Shown here: positions 1 to 7,958 of the stretch, one piece after another
How the letters are laid out: every line of letters begins with the position of its first letter
How positions within the stretch are numbered: the stretch's first letter is position 1
DNA from: Micromonospora sp. PLK6-60
GTDB taxonomy: Bacteria; Actinomycetota; Actinomycetes; Mycobacteriales; Micromonosporaceae
Length of the DNA: 64,000 nucleotides
Assembly (NCBI RefSeq): GCF_019890675.1
Contig: NZ_JAIOAA010000008.1
Coordinates: 186,001-250,000 of the forward strand
Direction of reading: 5' to 3'
The notes under the pieces: model-generated
What the model was told of the DNA's origin: nothing
What the model saw: the letters and a program-made list of their open reading frames with translations, nothing else
The model's database searches: none
Program-made: the position numbers and the translations under genes

Positions 1-296
1 TCGTCCGCGCCCACGGCCAGCCCGACCAGCAGGTCGGTCTCGTCGTCCCGCGCGGTCAACATCAACACCGGCACCGGCCGCTGCGCCTGGATCCGCCGGC
101 ACACCTCCAGGCCGTCGAACCCGGGCAGCATGACATCGAGTACGACGATGTCGTACCGCCCGGCCCGGAACCGGTCGACGGCGGACGGGCCGTCGCCGGC
201 GATGTCGACGGCGAAGCCCTCGGCGCGCAGGCGGGCGGCGACCGACTCGGCGATGGTCCGCTCGTCCTCGACCACCAGTACCCGGCGTTCGTTCAT
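1..296 (-). CDS. OmpR-type response regulator, N-terminal part (runs off the window)
   Basis: Receiver domain of a DNA-binding response regulator; the effector domain lies outside the window. Translating the minus strand from the ATG at 296 gives a start MNERRVLVVEDE with the acidic pair E10/D11, the phospho-acceptor D54 in VVLDVMLPG, and T81 in LMLTARDD. This is the canonical CheY-like fold, and the spacing suits the OmpR/PhoB family. Such regulators are normally followed by a membrane histidine kinase, which would sit beyond base 1. The upstream region (297-394) holds four DnaA-box-like 9-mers. The receiver identity is certain; the OmpR assignment is likely but not proven because the C-terminus is missing. 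Confidence 0.88.
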   Translation of the reverse strand, partial: MNERRVLVVEDERTIAESVAARLRAEGFAVDIAGDGPSAVDRFRAGRYDIVVLDVMLPGFDGLEVCRRIQAQRPVPVLMLTARDDETDLLVGLAVGAD

Positions 297-319
297 GGGT
301 CCGAACTGTAGGTAGCGGC

Positions 320-381
320 CGTGGAGAACGGTGGGGCAGGTTGTGAACAACCTGTGGAGAACGGGTCACCCCTGTGGATAA
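320..381. promoter_or_regulatory. Four phased DnaA-box-like 9-mers upstream of the response regulator
   Basis: On the plus strand the 9-mers are CGTGGAGAA (320-328), TGTGAACAA (342-350), TGTGGAGAA (353-361) and TGTGGATAA (373-381). The last is the exact reverse complement of the classic DnaA box TTATCCACA. Starts are 22, 11 and 20 bp apart, close to whole helical turns. An 8-bp inverted repeat CAGGTTGT/ACAACCTG (337-354) overlaps the middle two. The stretch lies between a hydrolase stop and the divergently placed regulator start, so it is the regulator's promoter region. DnaA binding is an inference; the sites could equally be for the regulator itself. Confidence 0.45.
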
Positions 382-394
382 CCCGGTGGAAAGC

Positions 395-1258
395 TCAGTC
401 GAGCCGGTCGAGGAACCCGTCGACCGCCGCCCGGAACTCCGCCGGCCGCTCCACCCAGGGGAAGTGACCGGACCGCTCGACCACCACCGCCTCCGCCGCC
501 GGGAAGAGCTTCGCCAGCCCGAGCACCGGCGCCACCCCGACGCTGGCGTCCGCGCCGCCGGCCACCACCAGCACCGGGGCGGTGACCTCCGCGAGCCGGG
601 CGGCGAGGTCCGCCGGGGGCTCGACGCTGAAGTACGCCCGGTTCGCCGCGAAACCGTACGACATGGTGGCGGCGTGCGCCCGCTCCGTCGCGCCCCAGGC
701 GGCGTACCCGCGCGGGGCGACCCGCTGCTGCCAGGCGTTGAACGCGGCGTCGTCCACCGGCCCGCCGTCGGCGGGGAACGGCCCGGCCTCCCACGCCGCG
801 ACGGCGGCGTCGAGTTCCGGCTCGCCCCGGCGCCGGTCGAGCAGCGCCTCGGCGTCGGACGGCTCGTCGACCAGGTGGGTGGCCGGTGGCGTCACCAGCA
901 CCAGAGCGGCGACCCGGTCCGGGAAGCGGACCGCGAAGGCCAGCGCCAGCCGGGTGCCGGCCGAGTGCCCGAGCACGGTCAGCCGGTCCAGCCCGAGGTG
1001 GACCCGGAGCCGGTCCAGGTCCTCGGCCTGCCGCCAGTACGAGCCCAGCTCGACGTCCGCCGGCGCCGGGGAGCGGCCCACCCCGCGCAGGTGCGGCACC
1101 AGCAGGCGGCGCCGCTCGCCCAGCCCGGCCAGGTCGCCCAGGTAACCCGGGTGGGCCGCCGCGCCGCCGGCGAGGGCGACGACCGGGGCGCCGCCCAGCT
1201 CGGGGTGCGGGTCGTCGTAGTGCAGCAGGGCCCCGTCGGAGGCTGGGTAGGTCGGCAT
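395..1258 (-). CDS. Alpha/beta hydrolase (proline iminopeptidase-like)
   Basis: A 287-residue cytosolic alpha/beta-hydrolase. The nucleophile elbow GHSAG has its serine at residue 99. An oxyanion-type stretch VALAGGAAAHPG lies near residue 27, and the late GGAD and SGHFPW motifs supply the usual acid and histidine of the triad near the C-terminus. The order (PHLRGVGRS, then GHSAGTRLALAFAVRFPDRV) is typical of the proline iminopeptidase/haloperoxidase branch. The natural substrate cannot be told from sequence. It is transcribed away from the neighbouring sigma factor gene; its stop is about 100 bp from the response regulator start. No signal peptide is seen. Confidence 0.85.
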   Translation of the reverse strand: MPTYPASDGALLHYDDPHPELGGAPVVALAGGAAAHPGYLGDLAGLGERRRLLVPHLRGVGRSPAPADVELGSYWRQAEDLDRLRVHLGLDRLTVLGHSAGTRLALAFAVRFPDRVAALVLVTPPATHLVDEPSDAEALLDRRRGEPELDAAVAAWEAGPFPADGGPVDDAAFNAWQQRVAPRGYAAWGATERAHAATMSYGFAANRAYFSVEPPADLAARLAEVTAPVLVVAGGADASVGVAPVLGLAKLFPAAEAVVVERSGHFPWVERPAEFRAAVDGFLDRLD

Positions 1259-1367
1259 CGGGCGACCGTACCGAGCGGGCGTGCTGGTGTCGCCTCGATT
1301 CCGGCCGCTGCCCGAGGGAACCTTTTCCCGCCGCCGTGCGTGGGAGTGGCGAGGAGAGGGGGTGACG

Positions 1368-1904
1368 GTGCCCGAGGACGGTCTGGTGGAAGAGATCTAC
1401 GCCGGGAGCTTCCGGACGCTTGTCGTCCAGCTCTACGCGGTGACCGGCGACCTGCACGAGGCGCAGGAGGCGGTGCAGGAGGCGTTCACCCGCGCGGTGG
1501 CCACGCCGCGGCGGTTCGCCCGGCTGGACAACCCGGAATCCTGGCTGCGCCGGGTCGCGGTGAACGTGGCCCGCAGCCGGCACCGCCGCCGCCGGGTGCT
1601 GGCCGGGTTGCTGCACCGGATCGGCCCGCCGCCGGTGGTCGCCGACCCCGCGCCCGAGCACCTGGCGCTGATGTCCGCGTTGCGCACGCTGCCCACCGGG
1701 CAGCGGCAGGCGCTGGCCCTGCACTACCTGGTCGACCTGCCGGTGGACGAGGTGGCCGACGCCCTCGGCGTCTCGGTCGGCACGGTCAAGTCCCGGCTGA
1801 GTCGGGGTCGTGCCGCCCTCGCCGCGCTGCTCGGCGACCCACCCTCCGCTGAAGCTGTCACCACCGTCCGCGCGTACCCCGGGAGGGACGATGCCCGAGC
1901 GTGA
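1368..1904 (+). CDS. ECF-type RNA polymerase sigma factor
   Basis: A 178-residue extracytoplasmic-function sigma factor. Region sigma-2 is visible near residues 8-60 (VVQLYAVTGDLHEAQEAVQE, then NPESWLRRVAVNVARSRHRR), and sigma-4 near residues 115-165 (LPTGQRQALALHYLVDLP, then SVGTVKSRLSRGR, the helix-turn-helix). I chose the GTG at 1368 because the purine-rich GAGGAGAGG at 1351-1359 sits at a good distance; GTG 1362 is an alternative. An upstream ATG at 1281 would add a non-family extension. The gene overlaps the next one by 14 bp, so the Asp-box membrane protein is co-translated with it and may be its sensor or its target. No classical anti-sigma factor is adjacent. Confidence 0.88.
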   Translation: MPEDGLVEEIYAGSFRTLVVQLYAVTGDLHEAQEAVQEAFTRAVATPRRFARLDNPESWLRRVAVNVARSRHRRRRVLAGLLHRIGPPPVVADPAPEHLALMSALRTLPTGQRQALALHYLVDLPVDEVADALGVSVGTVKSRLSRGRAALAALLGDPPSAEAVTTVRAYPGRDDARA

Positions 1905-3129
1905 GTTTCCCGGCTTCGACCCGGCGGCGGTGGCCGCCGCCGTGCGGCAGCCACCGCTGGACGACCTGTGGGCGAACGGCCGCGCCCGGCGCCGGCGGCG
2001 CGCGGCGGGTGTCGCGCTGGCGCTGGTGGTCGCGGTCGCCGGCATGGCAGCGGCCCCGCTCGCCGGCGGCCGGTCGGGCGTCGACCCGGCCGGACCGGAT
2101 CTGTCGCCGCCGCGCGACCGGGCGACCCAGCTGTACGTCACCGGCCCCGGCACCGCCGTCGGCGTGGAGTTTCTCGAACACGGGTGCGCCGTCCGGTTCG
2201 CGTTCACCACCGACTCCGGGCGGAGCTGGAGCGACTACGACGCGGCCCGCTACCAGAAGCAGCTCTGTCTTCCGGACAACCTGCTGAGCCCTGACGACTA
2301 TCTTCCGGTCACCGTGCTCGGGCAGCGCTCGATCCTGGTGCGCGACGAGGACAGCCGGCTCGTCTCCACCGACGGCGGCCGGACCTGGGATGTGGCCTCG
2401 ACGGCGATCCGGACGGTGCCGGCCTTCCCGCCGGACGCCCGGCCGGTCTACTGCCAGCAGCAGGGCTGCGCCGCGCTCACCGACCCGCTGGCCGTCGACC
2501 CGTCGACCGGCCGGGTCTACCAGCTCGGTGCCGAGCGAGCACTGGTCGGGCGGATCCGGAGCAGCTATCCGACGTCCGCCGGCACGATCTGGTTGCTGGT
2601 CGACCAGCCGGACGGCACCCCGCAGGTCATCCGGGTGAGCGACCAGGGGACCACCTGGCGGCCCCACGAGCTGCCGCCAGACGTGACCCCGGTGGCCGTC
2701 GTCGGTAACGACCAGCGGGAGGCGTACCTGCTGGCCGAGCCGAACCTGCCCGCCGGGCAGCAGGTGTCCCCCGCCGGTACGCGCTCGCGGTTGCTGCACA
2801 CCACGAACGGCGGCGACACCTGGACGGAGGTGGACACCGACCTGCCCGCCACGGCCGAGATGCGGTGGTTCTCGATCGGCGCGGACGGCGCCCTGCTGGT
2901 GGCCGAGACCGGCTTCCGGACGACTTCGGTGACGTCCCGGGTCTTCGTCAGCCGGGACGGCGGGCGGCACTTCGCGGAGAGCCGCCGGCAGGGCGGGGAC
3001 GGTGGGGCCGGGGCGGGGCCGGGTGCGGCCTGGCTGTACGGCCGGGACGACAGGTCGGCGCTCGGCGCGGACCACGTCCAGTTCACCACCGACGGCCGCA
3101 CCTGGACTCGCTACCCACTCCCGGAGTGA
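1891..3129 (+). CDS. Single-pass membrane protein with BNR/Asp-box repeats
   Basis: A 412-residue protein with a short basic cytoplasmic N-terminus (RARRRRR near residue 30), one membrane segment (VALALVVAVAGMAAAPLA, about residues 41-58) and a long extracytoplasmic part. That part contains at least five Asp-box-like turns of the form S/T-x-D-G-G-x-T-W: TTDSGRSW, STDGGRTW, TTNGGDTW, SRDGGRHF and TTDGRTW, spaced as in sialidase/YCF48-type beta-propellers. The ATG at 1891 is preceded by GGGAGGG. It overlaps the sigma factor gene, and the layout (inner tail, one TM, outer sensor) would suit a regulator of that sigma factor, but no ZAS or other anti-sigma motif is visible. Sialidase activity is not supported. 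Confidence 0.7.
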   Translation: MPEREFPGFDPAAVAAAVRQPPLDDLWANGRARRRRRAAGVALALVVAVAGMAAAPLAGGRSGVDPAGPDLSPPRDRATQLYVTGPGTAVGVEFLEHGCAVRFAFTTDSGRSWSDYDAARYQKQLCLPDNLLSPDDYLPVTVLGQRSILVRDEDSRLVSTDGGRTWDVASTAIRTVPAFPPDARPVYCQQQGCAALTDPLAVDPSTGRVYQLGAERALVGRIRSSYPTSAGTIWLLVDQPDGTPQVIRVSDQGTTWRPHELPPDVTPVAVVGNDQREAYLLAEPNLPAGQQVSPAGTRSRLLHTTNGGDTWTEVDTDLPATAEMRWFSIGADGALLVAETGFRTTSVTSRVFVSRDGGRHFAESRRQGGDGGAGAGPGAAWLYGRDDRSALGADHVQFTTDGRTWTRYPLPE

Positions 3130-3162
3130 CCGCCCGACGCGCGGCGGCTGCGCTGCCGCAGG

Positions 3163-3216
3163 TGTTAAAAGGGGGCCCTTCCTATACAGAATGCGTTAAC
3201 AAGGGCCCCCTCCTTT
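3163..3216. repeat. GGGGCCCC/GTTAAC repeat, copy 1
   Basis: Two half-sites in the same direction: GTTAAAAGGGGGCCCTTCCT, a spacer of about 11 bp, then GTTAACAAGGGCCCCCTCCT. It lies between two convergent genes (stops at 3129 and 3224), where it could act as a bidirectional terminator. It is one of eight related copies in this window. Confidence 0.8.
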
Positions 3217-3223
3217 CACCCGG

Positions 3224-5215
3224 TCAGACCTGGGGAATCACCAACAGCCCCGCGCGGTAGTCGGCGAGGACGATGTCGGGCCGGCCGTCGCCGGTGACGT
3301 CGCCCGCCGCCATGGCCCGGTGGTCGGTGCTGCCCGGGGCCGGGATGTCGGTGAACCGGTCGATGCCGAACCAGCCCTCGGGCCGCTGCCGCATCAGGCT
3401 GATCGTCTCCCACCCGGCGTGCAGGGTCAGCGCGTCGCGCCGGCCGTCGCCGTCGAAGTCGCGCAGCAGGATCTGCGACGGGATGTCGTACATCGGGTAG
3501 ACCAGCGGATCGGCGAACCCGCCGGCGGCGGTCTGCGCGTACAGCGACATCCGGGCGGTGGGCCGGTTGCCGCCGGAGGTGACGGCGATGTCGTCGCGAC
3601 CGTCGCCGGTGGCGTCACCGACCGCCACCGCGTTGACGTCGAGATACCCGTCCCCGGCCAGCTCCGCGCGCCAGCCCGGCTGGAACCCGCCGGTCTCGGT
3701 CTGCGCGTACACGGCCACGCTCCACGGGCCCTCCCGGCTGATCACGTCCGGGCGGCCGTCGCCGGTCACCTCGCCGACCTCGATCTGCTTGCTGACCACC
3801 GCCGCGACCGGCGTCGCCGGGCCGAACGTGCGGTCCGCCCGGCCGGGCACCACCGCGATGCCGGTCAGGCCGGCCACCACCAGGTCCGCCCGGGAGTCGC
3901 CGTCCAGATCGGCCAGCCGTACGTCCCCGGTGCGGAAGTCCCCGCCGCCGGCGACCGCCACCGGCACCGGGCCGGTGAGCGTGCCGTCCCCGGCGAAGAA
4001 GACGTCCACCCCGGCGCGGGTGGTGACCGCGACGTCGGTCCCGCCGTCGCCGTCCACGTCGCCGGTGGCGATCCGCATGGTGGACGCCGGGGCGGCGTTG
4101 GTGGCCAGCAGGCGCGGCTCGGCGATGCCGCCGTCGGCCCGCTGGGCGAACAACCAGAGCCGGAAGTCCGTCTCCGGGGCGGCCGTGGCCCGGTTCTGCG
4201 TGGTCATCAGCACGTCGGCCCGCCCGTCACCGGTGACGTCGGCGACCTCGGTCGCCGTCGGCCACGACTCCAGCCCGACCTGGTGCACCTGGAGCTGGCC
4301 GAACCGGGCCGGCTCGGCCGCCCGGGGCAGCACGGTCTGCGTCACCGGCGCGGATCCGCTGGAGGCCAGGCCGACACTCGGGTCACCGGAGTAGTCCACG
4401 CTGACCCGGCCGGCCTCGGCCGCCCACTGCCGCTCGGCCAGCCCTTCCGAGACCGACTGGCTGCCGACCCGGACGCCGTCCCGGTAGAAGGTGGCGGTCC
4501 CGAAGATCCGCCCGCCGGCGGCGGTGGTGACCCGGGCGGTGAGCAGCGCCCACTGACCGGTCTCCGTGGTCGACGGGGTGTTGCGCAGGGTGACGGTCGT
4601 CGGGGTGCCGGTCAGCACCGGGATCGGCCGGGACAGGCCGCTGGAGGTGCCGTCGGTGGCCCGGATCCAGTAGCTGTAGCCGGTCCGGTCCGCGACCGTC
4701 GAGTCGACATAGGACAGTGCGGTCGTGGTGCCGACGACCTGCTCGCCGGAGCCGTCCGGCGCGCCTCGCCGGATCTCGTAGCGGCTGGCGCCGGCCACCG
4801 CGCCCCAGGCCAGCTCCACCCGATCCGGGTACGCCGTGTGCCGCAGTTCGCCCGGCGGCGCCAGGCTGGCCGGCAGCACCGCCGGCTCGGAGTTGCCGGA
4901 GACCTTGGTGGCGCTGCGGCTGCGCACCACGTACCGGTAGCTGGTGCCGGTGCCGACCGTGTCGTCCCGCCACTCGAGCTGGTTCGTGGTCCCCAGCAGC
5001 GCGTACGTGGTGCCGGCACCGGTGGCCCGCAGCACCTCGTAGGTGTAGGTGGCGCCGGCCGACTGCCAGCTCACCCGGGCCTGGCCGGTGCCCACCCACT
5101 CCGCGCTCACCCCGGTCGGTGGCCGTACCGCTGCCGCCTGCGCCGGCGCGCCGCCGAGCAGGACCAGCAGCACCGCCGGCAGGCAGAGGGACAGGACTCT
5201 TCGTATCGCGGTCAT
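3224..5215 (-). CDS. Secreted FN3 / Ig-like / FG-GAP (VCBS) repeat protein
   Basis: A 663-residue exported protein. The signal peptide runs from MTAIRRV through a hydrophobic core (LCLPAVLLVLLGG) to an AQA-AA type cleavage region near residue 30. Then come two fibronectin type III domains (starting PPTGVSAEW and PPGELRHTA, roughly residues 36-125 and 126-210) and an Ig-like domain (about 210-305). The C-terminal half has FG-GAP/VCBS repeats with Ca-binding-like loops: DVTGDGRADV, DVDGDGGTDV, DLDGDSRADL, EVTGDGRPDV, DATGDGRDDI, DFDGDGRRDA and DVTGDGRPDI. These form an integrin-alpha-like propeller. The ATG at 5215 was chosen over the earlier one at 5239 because GGGGAG precedes it and the signal peptide then starts correctly. 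No enzyme domain is seen; an adhesive or carbohydrate-binding surface role is likely. Confidence 0.85.
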   Translation of the reverse strand: MTAIRRVLSLCLPAVLLVLLGGAPAQAAAVRPPTGVSAEWVGTGQARVSWQSAGATYTYEVLRATGAGTTYALLGTTNQLEWRDDTVGTGTSYRYVVRSRSATKVSGNSEPAVLPASLAPPGELRHTAYPDRVELAWGAVAGASRYEIRRGAPDGSGEQVVGTTTALSYVDSTVADRTGYSYWIRATDGTSSGLSRPIPVLTGTPTTVTLRNTPSTTETGQWALLTARVTTAAGGRIFGTATFYRDGVRVGSQSVSEGLAERQWAAEAGRVSVDYSGDPSVGLASSGSAPVTQTVLPRAAEPARFGQLQVHQVGLESWPTATEVADVTGDGRADVLMTTQNRATAAPETDFRLWLFAQRADGGIAEPRLLATNAAPASTMRIATGDVDGDGGTDVAVTTRAGVDVFFAGDGTLTGPVPVAVAGGGDFRTGDVRLADLDGDSRADLVVAGLTGIAVVPGRADRTFGPATPVAAVVSKQIEVGEVTGDGRPDVISREGPWSVAVYAQTETGGFQPGWRAELAGDGYLDVNAVAVGDATGDGRDDIAVTSGGNRPTARMSLYAQTAAGGFADPLVYPMYDIPSQILLRDFDGDGRRDALTLHAGWETISLMRQRPEGWFGIDRFTDIPAPGSTDHRAMAAGDVTGDGRPDIVLADYRAGLLVIPQV

Positions 5216-5322
5216 CGTGCTCCCCGTGTCCGGTGGCACGCCGCGGTCCCGCTCCGTGGTGCGGGACGACGCGCCACTTCCGCAGGGACAGCGTCACCGC
5301 CCGGAAGTCTGTTACTGCGGGC

Positions 5323-5328
5323 TAGGAT
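5323..5328 (+). promoter_or_regulatory. -10 element giving a leaderless transcript
   Basis: TAGGAT ends 7 bp before the GTG start at 5336, so transcription would begin at or beside the start codon. No Shine-Dalgarno sequence is present, which agrees with leaderless translation of the prepilin peptidase. Confidence 0.45.
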
Positions 5329-5335
5329 CCGGCGC

Positions 5336-6079
5336 GTGCCACACCCCCTCGTCGTCGTGGCGGCCACTGTGCTGGGTGCCGGCTGGGGCGCGCTGCTGCC
5401 CGGCCTCGTCGACCGGTACGCGGTCCGCTGGCCGGCCGGCAGCCCACGCCCGCCCTGGCGGGACACCTGCCCGGGCTGCGCCGCGCCCCGGCCGCACTGG
5501 TGGCGGGCGTCCGGCCGCTGCCCGGAGTGCGGCCGGCGGCCCGTGCCCGATCGCTGGTTGACGGTGCCGATGACGGCGTTGGCCTGCGGGGCGGTGGGGG
5601 CGGCCGTCGGCCCGGTGTGGACATTGCCGGCGTATCTCTGGCTCGCCGCGCTGGCCGTGCCGCTGACCCTGATCGACCTGCGGGTGCTCCGGCTGCCCGA
5701 CCCGCTGGTGCTCGCCCTCCTCGCCGGCGGGGTGGTGCTGCTGGGCGGAGCGGCGATTACCGGGCAGTACGTCACGCCGCTGTTACGCTCCGGCGCGGCG
5801 CTGCTGGCGTGCGGCGTCGGGTACCTGACACTCGCCGTCATTCCCCGGTCACAGTTCGGCCTCGGCGACGTCAAGCTCGGCGCGGTGCTCGGGTTCTTTC
5901 TCGGCTGGCTCGGCTGGCCCGCCGTGGCGGCCGGCGCCCTGCTCGGCCCGCTCGTCAACCTTCCGCTGCTCATCGTCCTGTTGATCACGCGCCGCGCGGG
6001 GCGGCGGACGGCCATTCCGTACGGGCCCGCGATGCTCGTCGCGGCACTCACCGTGGTCGTGGTCTCGACCGCGCGATAG
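5336..6079 (+). CDS. Type IV (Flp) prepilin peptidase, A24 family
   Basis: A 247-residue polytopic membrane aspartyl protease that removes the leader of Flp-type prepilins. Two CxxC pairs (C45/C48 and C62/C65) form the zinc-finger-like cytoplasmic loop found in PilD-type enzymes but often lost in TadV. The catalytic aspartates are D114 in LIDLRVLRLPD and D178 in the signature GLGDVKLG. About six or seven membrane helices follow. The GTG at 5336 has a -10 element directly upstream. It heads the Tad cluster and is separated from the pilin by about 190 bp. Together with Flp and TadE, its substrates are encoded next door. Confidence 0.92.
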   Translation: MPHPLVVVAATVLGAGWGALLPGLVDRYAVRWPAGSPRPPWRDTCPGCAAPRPHWWRASGRCPECGRRPVPDRWLTVPMTALACGAVGAAVGPVWTLPAYLWLAALAVPLTLIDLRVLRLPDPLVLALLAGGVVLLGGAAITGQYVTPLLRSGAALLACGVGYLTLAVIPRSQFGLGDVKLGAVLGFFLGWLGWPAVAAGALLGPLVNLPLLIVLLITRRAGRRTAIPYGPAMLVAALTVVVVSTAR

Positions 6080-6170
6080 CTCCCACGGCTGAAGTTCGGT
6101 CAGCCGAACGGGCGGGTGCCGGTGTGGACGGAGCGCCGTTCGGCCGGTTTTGTCGGTCCCGCCGACGGGA

Positions 6171-6199
6171 TTGACACGTCTCTTTGCAACGGTGAAAAC
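6171..6199 (+). promoter_or_regulatory. Possible promoter of the flp-tad operon
   Basis: A consensus -35 TTGACA lies at 6171-6176. The best -10 placed 17 bp later is poor (around TGAAAACT, 6193-6200). It sits in the 193-bp gap before flp; the small abundant pilin would be expected to have its own promoter. Confidence 0.3.
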
Positions 6200-6272
6200 T
6201 CCCCTCGGTACTTGCCCCACTTCAACTGTCGCCGCGGCCGAAAAGCCGCGACTCACCCCTGGAGTTGTACGG

Positions 6273-6467
6273 ATGCTCGAGTTCATCTTTCGCGTGATGG
6301 CCTGGCACGAGAGCCGGGAGCAGGACCGTGGCGCGACGGCGGTCGAGTACGCCCTGATCCTCGCCGCCATCATCGGAGGTGCGGCCGCCCTGTACTTCCT
6401 GATCGGCCAGAACCTCACCACGACCCTGCGCGCCGCCTGCTCACGAATCACGCAGGGCACCTGTTAA
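6273..6467 (+). CDS. flp: Flp-family pilin (major Tad pilus subunit)
   Basis: A 64-residue class IVb prepilin. It has a short basic/polar leader ending at GATAVEYALILA: prepilin peptidase cuts after the Gly before A-T-A-V-E-Y, and the Glu-Tyr pair of the mature N-terminus is the Flp signature. It is followed by one hydrophobic helix (LILAAIIGGAAALYFLIG). The C-terminus has two cysteines (RAACSRI and GTC) that could form a disulfide. The ATG at 6273 is preceded by GGAG at 6261. Its TAA overlaps the tadE ATG by one base (TAATG), so the two are translationally coupled. Confidence 0.93.
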   Translation: MLEFIFRVMAWHESREQDRGATAVEYALILAAIIGGAAALYFLIGQNLTTTLRAACSRITQGTC

Positions 6468-6895
6468 TGAAGTCGGGGCGGCGGGAGACCGGGACGGCGT
6501 CGGCCGGCCCGGTCCTCTGCCGTCGTTCCACTACCAGCCCCAGCCGGAGCGACCGGGGTGCCGCCGCCGTCGAGATGGCGCTCGTGCTGCCCCTGCTGCT
6601 CCTCCTGCTCTTCGGGATCATCGACTTCGGACGGATGTTGAACGCGCAGCTCACCCTCACCGAGGCCGCCCACGACGCCGCCCGGGCCGCGTCCCTGGGC
6701 GGCGACGCGTCCGCGCGCGCGGCGCTGGTCGCCGGCGACCTGGACGTCGCCGTGGCCGGCGGGAGCTGCGTCGACGGCGACGCCGAGGTGACGGTGACCC
6801 ACGAGTTCCGCTTCGTCACGCCGGTCGGGCTGATCGGCGGCGGCTTCGACGGCGAGGTCCGGCTGTCCGGCCGGGGAGTCATGCCGTGCCAGTGA
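6467..6895 (+). CDS. tadE: TadE-like pseudopilin
   Basis: A 142-residue protein with a leader of about 30 residues, then DRGAAAVEMALVLPLLLLLL, the TadE motif (Gly before A-A-A-V-E) that acts both as a prepilin-peptidase site and as a membrane helix. The mature part (about residues 50-142) contains a region, LTEAAHDAARAASLGGD, common to TadE and TadF. Two cysteines (GGSCVDG and MPCQ) may form an extracytoplasmic disulfide. It overlaps flp by 1 bp and the following gene by 10 bp. The role is a minor pilin in Flp pilus assembly. Confidence 0.9.
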   Translation: MKSGRRETGTASAGPVLCRRSTTSPSRSDRGAAAVEMALVLPLLLLLLFGIIDFGRMLNAQLTLTEAAHDAARAASLGGDASARAALVAGDLDVAVAGGSCVDGDAEVTVTHEFRFVTPVGLIGGGFDGEVRLSGRGVMPCQ

Positions 6896-7920
6896 GCCTC
6901 GCCGGCCTGGGCCGCCGGCTGCGCGCCCGGGTCATCGCCGACGGTGGTGACCGGGGCGCCGTCGCGGCCACCGTCGCCGTGCTGCTCGGCTCGGGTGTGC
7001 TGTTCGGCATGGCCGCCCTGGTGGTCGACGTGGGCCTGCTCTACGCCGAACGCGGTCAGCTCCAGGCGGGCGCGGACGCCGGGGCGGTGGCGGTCGCCCG
7101 CGCCTGTGCCACCGACCCGGCCGGCTGCTCGCCGGACGGTACGACCCCGGACGCGCTCGCCGCCGGGTACGCCGACCGCAACGCGGGCGACGGCCAGGCC
7201 ACCGCCCGGCTCTGCGGGCGCGGCGGCGGGCTGCCCGACTGCCCCGCCCCGGCCGGGAACCTGACCGACTGCGTGACCCCCGCGCCGCCGACCGGCCCGT
7301 ACGTGGAGGTGCACGCCGGCACCCGGCGCGACGGCGACCGGACCCTGCTGCCGCCGGTCTTCGCGGGCGCCGTGGTCGACGGTTACCAGGGCGCCGAGGT
7401 GCGGGCCTGCGCCCGGGCCGTGTGGGGCGGCCCGTCCCGCGCGGAGGCGCTGGCGCTGGCCGTGCCGGAGTGCGAGTGGCGGCGGCTGGCCGGCAACGAC
7501 GCGCGCGCGATCCCGGTGCGGGACGAGCCGGCCGGGTCGTGCGCGGCGGGCACCGACGGCCTGCGCTGGCTGGCGGCCGACGACTGCCGGGGGACGTGGT
7601 CGGTGGGCGACCGGCCCGCCGCCGCCTCGGCCGCCCCGGACGACGACCACGGCTGCGGCGCGACCCTGGCCCGGGTGCGCGACACGACGGTGCTGGTGCC
7701 GGTCGTCGAGGCCGCCCCGAGTGCCGGTGCCTGGACCGTCCGGGGCTTCGCGGCGTTCGTGGTCACCGGCTGGCGACTGCCCGGCCAGGCGGCCGGTGCA
7801 CCCTGCGACACCGGCGCCACCCCGTGCGTGACCGGGCACTTCACCACCCAACTGCTGCCCGGCGGGGGTGCGATCGGCGGGCCCGACTACGGCGCCCGCG
7901 TCGTCGCCCTGGCCGGCTGA
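6886..7920 (+). CDS. TadG-like putative Flp pilus-assembly protein
   Basis: A 344-residue single-pass protein. The N-terminus DRGAVAATVAVLLGSGVLFG, then MAALVVDVGLLYAERGQLQ, is the TadG N-terminal helix with its VDVG and ERxQLQ(A)GADAGA motif. The remainder (about residues 60-344) is extracytoplasmic and rich in cysteine (at least ten), suggesting several disulfides. It has no vWA domain, unlike long proteobacterial TadG. The GTG at 6886 lies inside the tadE 3' end and is preceded by GGGGAG. It probably forms part of the outer assembly or anchoring apparatus. Confidence 0.8.
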   Translation: MPVSLAGLGRRLRARVIADGGDRGAVAATVAVLLGSGVLFGMAALVVDVGLLYAERGQLQAGADAGAVAVARACATDPAGCSPDGTTPDALAAGYADRNAGDGQATARLCGRGGGLPDCPAPAGNLTDCVTPAPPTGPYVEVHAGTRRDGDRTLLPPVFAGAVVDGYQGAEVRACARAVWGGPSRAEALALAVPECEWRRLAGNDARAIPVRDEPAGSCAAGTDGLRWLAADDCRGTWSVGDRPAAASAAPDDDHGCGATLARVRDTTVLVPVVEAAPSAGAWTVRGFAAFVVTGWRLPGQAAGAPCDTGATPCVTGHFTTQLLPGGGAIGGPDYGARVVALAG

Positions 7921-7958
7921 ACCCCCGAACAACCCGTACCGGTAGAGGACGCGCCACC

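Noticed and set aside
320..381. Replication origin
   Set aside because: Only four box-like sites; dnaA, dnaN, parAB or rpmH are not nearby.
366..2210. Large open frames on both strands over the hydrolase and sigma factor genes
   Set aside because: They are shadow frames of high-GC coding DNA: repetitive Arg/Pro/Gly/Ala content, no domains, and fully overlapping well-supported genes.
1891..3129. Sialidase
   Set aside because: Asp boxes are present, but the catalytic Arg triad and Tyr/Glu of sialidases are not recognisable.
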